Shown here piece after piece: positions 1 to 9,952 of a DNA stretch of 64,000 bases. Below the pieces are notes generated by a model. It saw only the letters and a program-made list of their open reading frames with translations, was not told where the DNA came from and did no database searches. The stretch lies in the NCBI RefSeq assembly GCF_012849095.1, contig NZ_CP051680.1:7861001-7925000 (forward strand), written 5' to 3'. The first letter of the stretch is position 1; every line of letters starts with the position of its first letter. Both the position numbers and the translations under genes were made by a program. Source of the DNA: Cohnella herbarum (GTDB taxonomy: Bacteria; Bacillota; Bacilli; Paenibacillales; Paenibacillaceae).

Positions 1-47
1 GTTATGGAGGATACGACGGATTCGGTTACGGTGGTTGGGGCTGGTAA
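1..47 (+). CDS. C-terminal end of a Gly/Tyr-rich protein (partial)
   Basis: An open frame enters the window and ends at TAA 45-47. The visible residues are YGGYDGFGYGGWGW, a Gly/Tyr/Trp-rich tail. It is followed by an intrinsic terminator at 106-150, which supports a real gene end. The start and the rest of the protein lie outside the window, so no function is proposed. Gly/Tyr-rich tails occur in small sporulation and coat proteins of Bacilli, but this is only an analogy. Confidence 0.5.
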   Translation, partial: YGGYDGFGYGGWGW

Positions 48-105
48 ATTAACAAGGTAAGGTTTAAGGCTTGTGGACACCAACGCAAATGGATAAGAAG
101 ATTAA

Positions 106-150
106 CAGCGGATCGGAAGGGACCGATAAGTCTCGGATCCGCTGTTTTTG
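106..150. terminator. Bidirectional intrinsic terminator
   Basis: CAGCGGATC (106-114) pairs with GATCCGCTG (136-144) and is followed by a T-run. It can end both the gene entering from the left and the minus-strand acetyltransferase whose stop codon is at 153. Confidence 0.75.
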
Positions 151-152
151 CT

Positions 153-596
153 TTATGCCAAGTGCTTTGCCAGTTCTATGACTTTTAGAGCTTGGAGCGC
201 TCGCAGGGGATAATATCCGAGTTTTTGATAAAAGCGAATAGCGCGTACGTTATCTTCATCAACGAACACGTGAGATACAATGTAACCTTTCTTAAGGGCA
301 TACTGTTCGGCACGAAGCATAAGCGCGGTTCCCCACTGTTTGCTCTGGTAGCGGGAATCTACGGCCAATAAATCAATGAATAACGCTTTGGAACGAAACT
401 CCAAATGCAAGAAACCGATCGGCGAGCTCTTAGCGGATTGGGCGACGACAAGCGTTGCCCCTTTGCGGATGCGGCGGGTGATTTCGTAATGCAGCCGATT
501 GCCTCGCGGGTGCTGCCAAGGGGAAATCGGAATCAATTGCGTGCGGACAAGCTCGACGATGCCTTTATCGTCACGTGGTTGTCTCCATCGGATCAA
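153..596 (-). CDS. GNAT family N-acetyltransferase
   Basis: A 147-residue protein with the GNAT fold pattern: LFIDLLAVDSRYQSKQWGTAL matches beta-4 followed by the acetyl-CoA pyrophosphate loop (here R-Y-Q-S-K-Q-W-G-T), and the C-terminal part NVRAIRFYQKLGYYP is the usual motif-B end. GNATs transfer an acetyl group from acetyl-CoA to an amine; the substrate cannot be read from sequence. The start is TTG at 596, chosen because a GGGGGAGG ribosome binding site lies about 8 bases upstream on the minus strand. It is monocistronic, divergent from the ilv operon, and ends at the shared terminator 106-150. Confidence 0.85.
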   Translation of the reverse strand: MIRWRQPRDDKGIVELVRTQLIPISPWQHPRGNRLHYEITRRIRKGATLVVAQSAKSSPIGFLHLEFRSKALFIDLLAVDSRYQSKQWGTALMLRAEQYALKKGYIVSHVFVDEDNVRAIRFYQKLGYYPLRALQALKVIELAKHLA

Positions 597-706
597 GTGG
601 GGCGCCTCCCCCGATTTAAGTCGCTCGGAATTGCTTTAACTTTCGGCGAATACCGGTTTTACAACGTATGAACAACTTTTTTGATTGGTAACGGCTAAGA
701 TGTGTA

Positions 707-735
707 TTGACGAATGACTTAGCGAAGAATATAAT
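707..735 (+). promoter_or_regulatory. SigA-type promoter of the ilvBNC leader
   Basis: TTGACG (707-712), a 17-base spacer, and TATAAT (730-735). It lies just upstream of the T-box leader, as expected for an ilv operon controlled by transcription antitermination. Confidence 0.8.
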
Positions 736-759
736 TAGTGCTAAATCGACTGAAAAACA

Positions 760-1080
760 AATAGCCGTGATGAGGATAAAGCGATAGGGCCCTTATGATC
801 AGAGAGCGTCGGACTAGCTGAAACCGATGCCTTAATCCCTGTAAGCGAAGTCTCCTCGGAGCTGTTCCCCTGAACCGTCATATCGACGCATTAGGGAGAA
901 TCGGATTGGCGCACGTTATTGCGCTTAGAGTATGGCTCGTTCCTTCGTCTAGTCGGAACACGTACTTTATAAGGCCGTCACCGCGAGGTGCGCGGCAAAC
1001 TCGGGTGGTACCGCGGAAGCAACAGCCTTTCGTCCCAAGCAGCCATATTGGCGTTGGGATGAAAGGCTTTTTGATTTGTT
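760..1080 (+). ncRNA. T-box leader of ilvBNC, probably tRNA-Leu responsive
   Basis: The conserved T-box sequence GGGTGGTACCGCGG is at 1003-1016, followed by a terminator hairpin: AGCCTTTCGTCCCAA from 1024 pairs with TTGGGATGAAAGGCT before a T-run at about 1068-1075. The 5' part starts with a typical GATGAGGATAAAG stem I entry. By position in the putative specifier loop (after CCCTGTAAGC, opposite the 5' loop) the specifier triplet reads CTC at 852-854 (Leu). Uncharged tRNA-Leu would stabilise the antiterminator and switch on ilvBNC. The element itself is very secure; the specifier is an inference from a hand fold. Confidence 0.93.
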
Positions 1081-1098
1081 GAAAGGAGGAAAAAAAGG

Positions 1099-2840
1099 AT
1101 GAGTACACAAGGTGTTACATTGAAATCCAAAGAAGAGTTGATTCAGAAGTGGAGTAAGCCGGAAGTGATCTCGGGTTCGGATATTTTGCTTCGTAGTTTG
1201 TTACTGGAGGGAGCGGAGTGCGTCTTCGGCTATCCGGGAGGCGCGGTTCTGTTCATCTACGATGCCATGCACGGCTTCACCGATTTCCAGCATCTTCTGA
1301 CTCGCCACGAGCAAGGCGCCATTCATGCCGCTGACGGATATGCACGCTCTACCGGCAAAGTAGGCGTATGTATCGCGACATCGGGACCGGGGGCGACGAA
1401 CCTAGTCACGGGTATCGCTACCGCTTATATGGATTCCGTACCGTTGGTCGTTATTACGGGTAACGTTGCGACTCACCTAATCGGAACGGACGCCTTCCAG
1501 GAAGCGGATATCGTGGGGATCACGATGCCGATCACGAAGCACAGCTACCTGGTGCGCAAGGCGGAAGACTTGCCGCGAATCATCCATGAAGCTTTCCATA
1601 TTGCCAATAGCGGACGCAAAGGTCCGGTGCTCATCGATATTCCGAAGGATGTATCAGCCGAGAAGACGTTGTTCCAGCCCGTGACCGAAGTTAATCTGCG
1701 CGGATATCATCCGACGGTCAACCCTAACAAGAATCAAGTGGACAAAATGATCCGCGCGATCGAGAACGCAGAGAAGCCGGTAATTCTCGCCGGCGGCGGC
1801 GTCGTTTACTCGGGAGCCCATGAGGAACTGCACGAGTTCATCACGAAGACGGGAATTCCGACGACGACGACGTTGCTTGGTTTGGGCGGTTTCCCGAGCG
1901 GCCACGAGTTGCATATGGGGATGCCGGGCATGCACGGAACATGGACGGCGAATACGGCAATCCAAACGGCAGATTTGCTCATCAATATCGGAGCGAGGTT
2001 CGATGATCGCGTAACCGGTAAGCTCGCGGGTTTCGCGCCGAACGCTAAGATCGTTCACATCGATATCGATCCGGCGGAAATCGGCAAGAACGTTCCGACT
2101 GACGTACCGATCGTAGGCGACGTGAAAGCCGTGCTCGAGCAAGCGAACTCGATTGCGAAATACGCGGGTAAAGCGGACGCTTGGCGGAAGCAGATTGCGG
2201 AATGGAAGGCGGCAAAGCCTTTCAAATATATCGATTCGGACACCGAATTGAAACCGCAATGGGTCATCTCGATGATTCACGATACGACGAACGGCGACGC
2301 GATCGTAACGACCGACGTCGGGCAACACCAAATGTGGGCCGCTCAGTATTATCCTTTCAAGAAGCCGCGCTCATGGGTAACTTCGGGCGGTTTGGGAACG
2401 ATGGGATTCGGATTCCCGTCCGCGATCGGCGCGCAAATGGGCAATCCGGATAGAACGGTCGTATCCATCAACGGCGATGGCGGCATGCAGATGTGCGCTC
2501 AAGAGCTAGCGATCTGCGCAATTAACAACATTCCGGTCAAAGTGGTTATTATCAATAACCAAGTGCTTGGAATGGTTCGCCAATGGCAAGAACTGATCTA
2601 TGATAATCGCTACAGCCATATCGATCTGTCGGGCAGCCCCGATTTCGTGAAGCTGGCAGAAGCCTATGGCGTTAAAGGATTCCGCGCCGCTAACAAGGAA
2701 GACGCGCTTCAGGTTTGGAAGGAAGCGCTCGCGCATCCGGGTCCTGCGGTCGTTGAATTCGTCGTTCGCAAACACGAGAACGTGTATCCGATGGTTACCC
2801 AAGGAAGCACGATCGATCAGATGATTATGGGGGATTCCGA

Positions 2841-2844
<4 letters not shown>
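1099..2844 (+). CDS. ilvB: Acetolactate synthase, large (catalytic) subunit
   Basis: A 581-residue ThDP enzyme that condenses two pyruvates to acetolactate, or pyruvate and 2-oxobutyrate to acetohydroxybutyrate, the first common step of Val/Leu/Ile synthesis. The catalytic glutamate region is [16 protein letters not shown] near residue 70. The ThDP/Mg motif [20 protein letters not shown] lies in the last third. The central FAD-binding-like domain contains [15 protein letters not shown]. Length is normal for the family. A strong AAAGGAGG site at 1081-1088 sets the ATG. The last codons overlap ilvN by 4 bases, indicating translational coupling. Expression is governed by the T-box upstream. Confidence 0.97.
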
Positions 2845-4473
<1,629 letters not shown>

Positions 4474-4494
4474 GACTCTATCGTTTCGAACGAA

Positions 4495-4520
4495 GCCTCG
4501 GCAGCCGCCGGGGCTTTTTT
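4495..4520 (+). terminator. Intrinsic terminator after ilvC
   Basis: GCCTCGGC pairs with GCCGGGGC over a four-base loop and is followed by seven T residues. It separates the ilv operon from the channel cassette. Confidence 0.85.
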
Positions 4521-4675
4521 TCGCTTTTTCAATTATTAGAAAAAAAACACAATATTGTTAGAATTTTATGATATAATCACTCCGGTTACCCCCGTAATCG
4601 ACGGCGAATAACGACTATTTTCGACGTTAGTCAAGCTGTAGATTATGGATATCGTAGCCGTAAACGTAGCATAAA

Positions 4676-5731
4676 GTGAGAATAAGGACCTGCAAGGGGG
4701 TGAAGGTACTGCACATCATCCGCAAGCTCTCGATGAAGCTGATCCGGCTCAAAAGCATTTTCCTGCTGTTCGGGACGATCGGGTTCGTGTTGGCGAGCGC
4801 TTCTATTATTTATTTGATCGAGCCCGTTACGTTTAAGGAGCGTTGGTTTAACGCGTTCTATTGGGTTATGACCACGATTGCGACCGTAGGTTATGGCGAC
4901 TTCTATCCGACCACCGTGCCCGGCAAAGCGTTCGCGATGTTCCTGTACGTGTTCGGGATCGGACTGCTCAGCTTGGTCATCGGCAAAATCATCGATTATT
5001 TCGTGGAGATTCACCGTAAGAGGGAGGCCGGACTATTGAAATACCAAGGTAATCAGCACATTATCCTCATTAACTGGAGCAAGAAGGCGAAGCTTGCCGC
5101 GGAAGAGATCTTATCGACCGACGAGGATATCGAGATCGTGATCGTTGACGATTCTGACAAGCATCCGTTCGACCATCCTAAAGTGTTTTTCGTCAGCGGC
5201 GATCCGACATCGGTCGATACGCTTGAGAACGCAAGCGTTCATAAGGCCCGCGCGGCGATCATTTTCTCGGATTCCCGAATCGACGATACTTCGCTCGTAG
5301 ACGGTAAATCGCTGTTGATCGCATCCAGTATAGAAAAGCATGCTCCGGAAGTACATACGACGGTTGAAATCGTTCTGGAAAAACACATACAAAATTTCCG
5401 TCATGTCAAAGTGAACGAGTTCGTGCTGTCTTACGACGCGGTTTCCCGGTTGGCCGTAAGGGCGGCATTGCACGAAGGCAATATCGAAATATTCACCCAG
5501 TTGCTCAGCCGGCAAGACGGCGACGATATGTTCGCGATCAAAGCGGACGCCGCTTGGAAAACCTATGGCGATGCTTTCCAGGCGCTGCTGCTGAAAGGCG
5601 CCACGTTAATCGCGGACGGGAGCGACATGGGGATCAACCGCAAACTGAATGCTGCGATTCCCGCCGATGCGAGGTTATACGTAATTGCGGATAAAGAGAC
5701 GATAACGGCGCTTCGCCAAGAGGGGAGGTGA
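4676..5731 (+). CDS. Two-TM potassium channel with RCK/TrkA-N domain
   Basis: The protein has a short cytoplasmic start, TM1 (SIFLLFGTIGFVLASASIIYL), a pore loop with the K+ selectivity filter TVGYGD, TM2 (FAMFLYVFGIGLLSLVIGKII), and a C-terminal region resembling an RCK/TrkA-N domain (HIILINWSKKAKLAAEEIL, then VIVDDSD). A 351-residue frame opens at GTG 4676, but AAGGGGG at 4694-4700 better suits a non-ATG start at 4709 (CTG, VLHIIRK reading). An extended -10 (TGATATAAT, 4569-4577) lies upstream. It is the first gene of a five-gene cassette ending with a DUF350 gene. The RCK domain suggests gating by a nucleotide or ion; the ligand is unknown. Confidence 0.88.
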   Translation: MRIRTCKGVKVLHIIRKLSMKLIRLKSIFLLFGTIGFVLASASIIYLIEPVTFKERWFNAFYWVMTTIATVGYGDFYPTTVPGKAFAMFLYVFGIGLLSLVIGKIIDYFVEIHRKREAGLLKYQGNQHIILINWSKKAKLAAEEILSTDEDIEIVIVDDSDKHPFDHPKVFFVSGDPTSVDTLENASVHKARAAIIFSDSRIDDTSLVDGKSLLIASSIEKHAPEVHTTVEIVLEKHIQNFRHVKVNEFVLSYDAVSRLAVRAALHEGNIEIFTQLLSRQDGDDMFAIKADAAWKTYGDAFQALLLKGATLIADGSDMGINRKLNAAIPADARLYVIADKETITALRQEGR

Positions 5732-5739
5732 CGGGATCG

Positions 5740-6216
5740 ATGATACGGCTTCATTATCAGGAATGGTCCGAATCGTTAGGACGCGTGGAGCAAGAGCTGC
5801 TGGAGGTTTATGTTTCCCGGGAGGAGTTGTTCCTGCGCAAGCTAGTGAACGCGACCGTGATCCGGAACCGGATGTTCGAGCATACGTCCAACGAATCGGA
5901 AAATAACCGAGAGCATGCGATATACGCGAAGCCTTTCAGGGATTACGATGTGGAAGCGTACGGTTCGGCGATCTGCAAACATGCCTTCGAATTCGTTGAT
6001 GTAGGTCATTCGATAGAACCCGTTTTCTGCGTTTGGCATAATGGCGATTTCAACGTGAAGTCGATGCTGTACGGGATTGCGGGGCCTATGGATATTTCGC
6101 AGCTTCTGCTCGATCATTATTTGATCGAATACGGCAATTCGTACGAAGTCATCTACACGCTGTTCGATCACGAGAGGAAAAAGGTGCTTTTTTTCTTGAA
6201 AGAGGTGAAGGACTAA
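5740..6216 (+). CDS. Cassette protein of unknown function
   Basis: A 158-residue soluble, acidic protein starting MIRLHYQEWSESLG and ending HERKKVLFFLKEVKD. The start at 5740 is set by GGGGAGGTGA at 5722-5731. I do not recognise the family and see no membrane segment, Cys cluster or nucleotide-binding motif. Its position between an RCK channel and a lipoprotein/ATP-grasp pair, with 8 bases or fewer between the genes, makes a shared function likely. Loose analogy is the E. coli yjf cluster, where uncharacterised soluble proteins accompany YjfL (DUF350) and YjfC (ATP-grasp); homology to them is not shown. Confidence 0.8.
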   Translation: MIRLHYQEWSESLGRVEQELLEVYVSREELFLRKLVNATVIRNRMFEHTSNESENNREHAIYAKPFRDYDVEAYGSAICKHAFEFVDVGHSIEPVFCVWHNGDFNVKSMLYGIAGPMDISQLLLDHYLIEYGNSYEVIYTLFDHERKKVLFFLKEVKD

Positions 6217-6510
6217 ATGACGCAAGAAGAGAAGAAGCCGTTTAGGATCAATTCGGGCAAGCTGGCCGCGTTAACCTTGCTGCTGACCGTGCCGGTCATG
6301 ATGACGGGCTGCAATCAATTGACCGCGAGCAACGAATGCGATCCGGATTACGAAGAGTGCGTATATGACGACGCCGACGGTATGTATTATGGCGTGATAT
6401 CGAAGAAGAAGTATAAATCCAGCTCCAGTTCCAAGTTCAAATCCAGCTCTTCGAAATCCCAACCCTTCAACGGGTTCGGCAGCGGCGGCGATAACAGCTC
6501 CGGAGGTTGA
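6217..6510 (+). CDS. Small lipoprotein with Ser/Lys-rich tail
   Basis: A 97-residue predicted lipoprotein. A positively charged N-terminus (KKPFRINSGK) precedes a hydrophobic stretch LAALTLLLTVPVMMTGC with a lipobox-like M-T-G-C. The mature part has an acidic segment (ECDPDYEECVYDD with two Cys), then a low-complexity KYKSSSSSKFKSSSSKS and a Gly/Asn end. ATG follows the previous stop directly. In E. coli the comparable cluster holds YjfM (DUF1190), also a secreted protein with a low-complexity tail; equivalence is inferred from context only. It probably sits on the outer face of the membrane near the channel and the DUF350 protein. Confidence 0.8.
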   Translation: MTQEEKKPFRINSGKLAALTLLLTVPVMMTGCNQLTASNECDPDYEECVYDDADGMYYGVISKKKYKSSSSSKFKSSSSKSQPFNGFGSGGDNSSGG

Positions 6511-6516
6511 GGCGCG

Positions 6517-7833
6517 ATGCGCAAGATGTTCCACATGGCTTTGACGCATGACGAGGTGTTCCAAGGAACGATAGCCGAAGCGATACCTTACCACCGGATG
6601 TACGGCAAGGAGTACTGCCTGCCCTCTTTTCTTCTCTATGCTCCGGATGAAGTACAAAGAATAGCGATAGCTGCGGAGCGGGTGAACGGGGTTTACGATA
6701 AGGCGCTTCGTTTCGCGCAAAGGTATTTGCCGGACGAATTCTTCGAACGGTTCTTGGGGATTCCTCCTTCGTTGATTCCGTCTTCCCGCGTCGAAGTGCC
6801 GTATCATGCGGTTTCCCGTCAGGACTGGATCGTAAATGGGGAGCTGATGAAATGCATCGAGAACAACAGCGACACCCCTTCAGGGATTCCGGAAACGGCA
6901 TGGCTAGCGGAAGCCTTGATCGGTCGATGCGCAAGATTGGGCAACCCGTCCGAAGGGATGCGCGCGGCGATTCAAGAGGCATTCCGGCAGTTGCTCGGCC
7001 ATTACGCGGATTCGGGGCTGACAGGCACTCTGGCTTTCAGTTGCTACGACTGGCATATCGAAGACAAGACGAACACGCTGTATGTTATGGAAGCGGTTCG
7101 CGAACTCGGTTACCCCGCGGAATTCGTCCCTCTGGATAAACTGGAAATCGTTCCGGAAGACGGGCTTTACTCGGATGGGCGTCGGATCGACGTGCTGTAC
7201 CGGTTGTATCCGCTTGAGTATCTTGTACACGACCGGGAAGAAGCCTCGGATTTTCCGATCGGCGAGGCGCTTCTTAAGCTTGTCGAAGACGGTAAGCTTG
7301 GTTTGATTAATCCCGCTCAGAGCATCATTACGCAGAGCAAAGGATTCATGGCGCTCATATGGTCGCTATACGAAAGGAACCATCTAACGGAAGAAGCGGT
7401 AGGCTTCACGCTATTCGGCAAGGAAGAATGCGAAGCGATCGAGAACTATTTGTTGCCTACATATTTCGAGAAAACCGTATTCGAAGCGACGGGCGCTCCT
7501 TATGTATCCAAGGGCTTCTGGGGACGGGAAGGCAAAGGAGTTACGCTCTTCGATTCCAAAGGGGATGCGGAAAATCCTTCGGAGTGGGGAAGCGACGACG
7601 ATACGAAAATCCGGGAGTATTACGAGAATCAGCCGAAGGTCTATCAGCTTCGATGCGAGATGGAAGCCGCCGAAGTGCCGACCGAGAACGGCAAGTATTC
7701 GGGTTACGTGTTAACGGGAGCTTATGTCATAGGAGGCCGTTACGCCGGTTTACTGCCTCGGATCGGGGAAGCCGTTACAGGGGACATGGCGTATTATTGT
7801 CCCGCTGCTGTTGAGATAAGGGAGGAATCGTAA
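6517..7833 (+). CDS. Glutathionylspermidine-synthase-like ATP-grasp ligase
   Basis: A 438-residue protein of the GspS C-terminal (YgiC/YjfC) family. Conserved blocks are ENNSDTPSGIPETAWLAEAL, the Asp/Trp-rich SCYDWHIEDKTNTLYVMEA, RLYPLEYLVHD, NPAQSIITQSKGFMALIWSL, and the ATP-grasp Lys/Gly block YVSKGFWGREGKGVTLFD. Family members join a carboxylate to an amine using ATP; true GspS makes glutathionylspermidine, but YjfC-type homologues lack the amidase half, as here, and their substrate is not known. The start follows GGAGG at 6501-6505. The stop TAA is directly followed by the ATG of the DUF350 gene, implying tight co-expression. Confidence 0.9.
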   Translation: MRKMFHMALTHDEVFQGTIAEAIPYHRMYGKEYCLPSFLLYAPDEVQRIAIAAERVNGVYDKALRFAQRYLPDEFFERFLGIPPSLIPSSRVEVPYHAVSRQDWIVNGELMKCIENNSDTPSGIPETAWLAEALIGRCARLGNPSEGMRAAIQEAFRQLLGHYADSGLTGTLAFSCYDWHIEDKTNTLYVMEAVRELGYPAEFVPLDKLEIVPEDGLYSDGRRIDVLYRLYPLEYLVHDREEASDFPIGEALLKLVEDGKLGLINPAQSIITQSKGFMALIWSLYERNHLTEEAVGFTLFGKEECEAIENYLLPTYFEKTVFEATGAPYVSKGFWGREGKGVTLFDSKGDAENPSEWGSDDDTKIREYYENQPKVYQLRCEMEAAEVPTENGKYSGYVLTGAYVIGGRYAGLLPRIGEAVTGDMAYYCPAAVEIREES

Positions 7834-8238
7834 ATGGATAATTTGGCCGAAGATTTGTTGAACGTCGCGATCGGATTGGGCGTTCTGCTCGTCGTGTTGG
7901 TCGTAGGAGCGTTCGTATTCAGCAAGCTGACGAAATTCAACGACTCGGAAGAAATCAATAAGGGAAATCAAGCGGCAGGACTTTATTTCGGAAGCAAGCT
8001 GCTTGGGCTGTGCATCATTGTGGCTATGGTTTCTTATAGCTCGGACTCTTGGATGGATATGTTAGCGTGGTCCGTAATCGGTATCGCGATTCTATGTCTG
8101 GTTTATCTGGTTTTCGATTTGTTGACTCCGAAATTCAAAGTGTGCGAACAAATCGCGAACGGGAACATGGCCATAGCGCAAATGCTTCGTTCCATCATCA
8201 TCGGCGTGTCCATCGTAATCGGCACGTTCTTGATGTAA
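7834..8238 (+). CDS. DUF350 (YjfL-type) membrane protein
   Basis: A 134-residue integral membrane protein with four predicted hydrophobic helices (about residues 10-28, 48-68, 74-92 and 112-133). Conserved polar loops EEINKGNQAAGLYFGSKLLG and TPKFKVCEQIANGNMAIA are the hallmark of DUF350. GGAGG lies just upstream within the previous gene. Function is unknown; the recurring link with GspS-like ligases and ion channels suggests a membrane stress module. A paralogue is encoded at 56299-56718. A strong terminator follows. Confidence 0.88.
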   Translation: MDNLAEDLLNVAIGLGVLLVVLVVGAFVFSKLTKFNDSEEINKGNQAAGLYFGSKLLGLCIIVAMVSYSSDSWMDMLAWSVIGIAILCLVYLVFDLLTPKFKVCEQIANGNMAIAQMLRSIIIGVSIVIGTFLM

Positions 8239-8253
8239 GCGTGGAAAAGCCGG

Positions 8254-8287
8254 CCCGATCCAAGAAAGTCGTTGGGTCGGGTTTTTT
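8254..8287 (+). terminator. Intrinsic terminator of the channel/DUF350 cassette
   Basis: CCCGATCCAA pairs (one wobble) with TTGGGTCGGG and is followed by TTTTTTG. It isolates the cassette from leuA. Confidence 0.85.
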
Positions 8288-8384
8288 GTTTTGTGCGACG
8301 AAACGTGGCTTTTCTCCTCGTGGAATATGATATAATCTGTAGATAGTCAAGATTAGCTTCAGGAGGTGCGGGTTAAACCCTACC

Positions 8385-9935
8385 ATGAGAAAAATTTATA
8401 TTTTCGACACGACGCTTAGGGATGGAGAGCAATCTCCCGGCGTTAACTTGAACACGCAAGAGAAAGTGGAAATCGCCCTGCAATTGGAGAAGTTGGGCGT
8501 AGACCGGATCGAAGCGGGTTTCCCCGCGGCATCGCCGGGAGATTTAGCAGCGGTTAACGCAGTGGCCAGAGCCGTTAAAAATGCAACCGTTATCGGTCTT
8601 GCCCGTTCTAGGGAACAAGACGTGGATGCGGTAGTCGAAGCGCTTAAAGGGGCAAAAAATCCCGGGATTCATCTGTTTCTAGCGACATCGCCGATTCACC
8701 GCAAGCACAAGCTTCGGATGGAGAAAGAGCAAGTGTTGGAAACGGCGGATCGGGTCATTCGCTATGCCAAGCAGTTTTTCGATAAAGTCGAGTTTTCTCC
8801 GGAAGATGCCGGGCGCACGGAACTGGATTTCCTATGCGAAGTAACCGAAATGGCGATCAAAGCAGGAGCGACCGTCGTGAATATCCCCGACACGGTAGGC
8901 TATTTGACGCCTTATGAATTCGGCAATATATTCAAAACGTTGAAAGAAAAAGTACCTGGAATCGATACGATTCAGCTGTCGGCGCATTGTCACGACGACT
9001 TGGGTATGGCGACCGCCAACGCGCTAGCGGCTATTCTCAATGGCGCGGATCAAATCGAAGGTACCATTAACGGTATCGGCGAGCGCGCGGGTAACACTTC
9101 GCTGGAGGAAGTGGCGCTTACGCTCGCAACGCGGGCGGAATACTTCCAAGCCACGACGACGTTGAACTTGAAGGAGATTGCCCGTACAAGCCGCCTGGTA
9201 AGCAAGCTTACCGGCATGGTCGTACCGGGCAACAAAGCCATCGTAGGCGCCAACGCATTCGCGCACGAATCCGGCATCCATCAGGACGGCATGTTGAAGG
9301 AGAAAACGACTTACGAGATTATTTCTCCGGAGACGATCGGCCTTCGCGACAGTAAGCTCGTGCTCGGTAAGCATTCCGGCCGTCATGCGTTCCGCGAGAA
9401 ACTCATCGATCTCGGCTACGAGCAATTGACGGAAGAGCAAGTGAACGCGGCGTTCGGCAAATTCAAGGATTTGGCCGATCGGAAGAAAAACGTGAGCGAC
9501 GAGGATATTCGCGCGCTGCTCGAAGAGAAAATCATCGAAACGCCGGAAGTATTCGCCTTGGAGCAGCTTGTCGTTTCCTTCGACAGCCATGCTACCCCGT
9601 CGGCGACGGTTACGCTCAAGACACAGATGGGGATCGTGAAGCGCGAGTCGGAAGGCAATGGCTCCGTGGACGCGATCTACCAAGCGATCGACGCCCTTAC
9701 CGGCGAAGTCGTAGAACTGGACGATTATACGATTAAATCGGTAACCGACGGTACGGATGCGCTTGGCGAAGTTCATGTCGTTCTTAAGCAAGGCGATTCT
9801 TCCGCGCAGGGCCGCGGAGTGAGCACGGATATTCTGGAAGCGAGCGCTCGCGCTTACGTGGATGCCCTGAACAGGCTGATCGATAAGCGCAATGCTCCCG
9901 CCCGCAATCGTCGCGACAACGTTACGTTGATCTAA
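8385..9935 (+). CDS. leuA: 2-isopropylmalate synthase
   Basis: A 516-residue enzyme that condenses acetyl-CoA with 2-oxoisovalerate, the committing step of leucine synthesis. The signature DTTLRDGEQSPGVNLN is at the N-terminus and the metal-binding HCHDDLGMATANALAA lies near residue 205. The C-terminal LeuA allosteric domain (leucine feedback) runs from about residue 385. Length is that of the long Bacillus type. The ribosome binding site AGGAGGTG (8361-8368) is unusually far, 16 bases, from the ATG; a GGGTTAAACCC palindrome lies between and could shorten the distance. A TATAAT at about 8330-8335 suggests its own promoter. Confidence 0.96.
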   Translation: MRKIYIFDTTLRDGEQSPGVNLNTQEKVEIALQLEKLGVDRIEAGFPAASPGDLAAVNAVARAVKNATVIGLARSREQDVDAVVEALKGAKNPGIHLFLATSPIHRKHKLRMEKEQVLETADRVIRYAKQFFDKVEFSPEDAGRTELDFLCEVTEMAIKAGATVVNIPDTVGYLTPYEFGNIFKTLKEKVPGIDTIQLSAHCHDDLGMATANALAAILNGADQIEGTINGIGERAGNTSLEEVALTLATRAEYFQATTTLNLKEIARTSRLVSKLTGMVVPGNKAIVGANAFAHESGIHQDGMLKEKTTYEIISPETIGLRDSKLVLGKHSGRHAFREKLIDLGYEQLTEEQVNAAFGKFKDLADRKKNVSDEDIRALLEEKIIETPEVFALEQLVVSFDSHATPSATVTLKTQMGIVKRESEGNGSVDAIYQAIDALTGEVVELDDYTIKSVTDGTDALGEVHVVLKQGDSSAQGRGVSTDILEASARAYVDALNRLIDKRNAPARNRRDNVTLI

Positions 9936-9952
9936 GAAATGGGGATCGTTGG

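Noticed and set aside
878..1108. Minus-strand frame across the ilv leader
   Set aside because: The region is fully explained by the T-box RNA.
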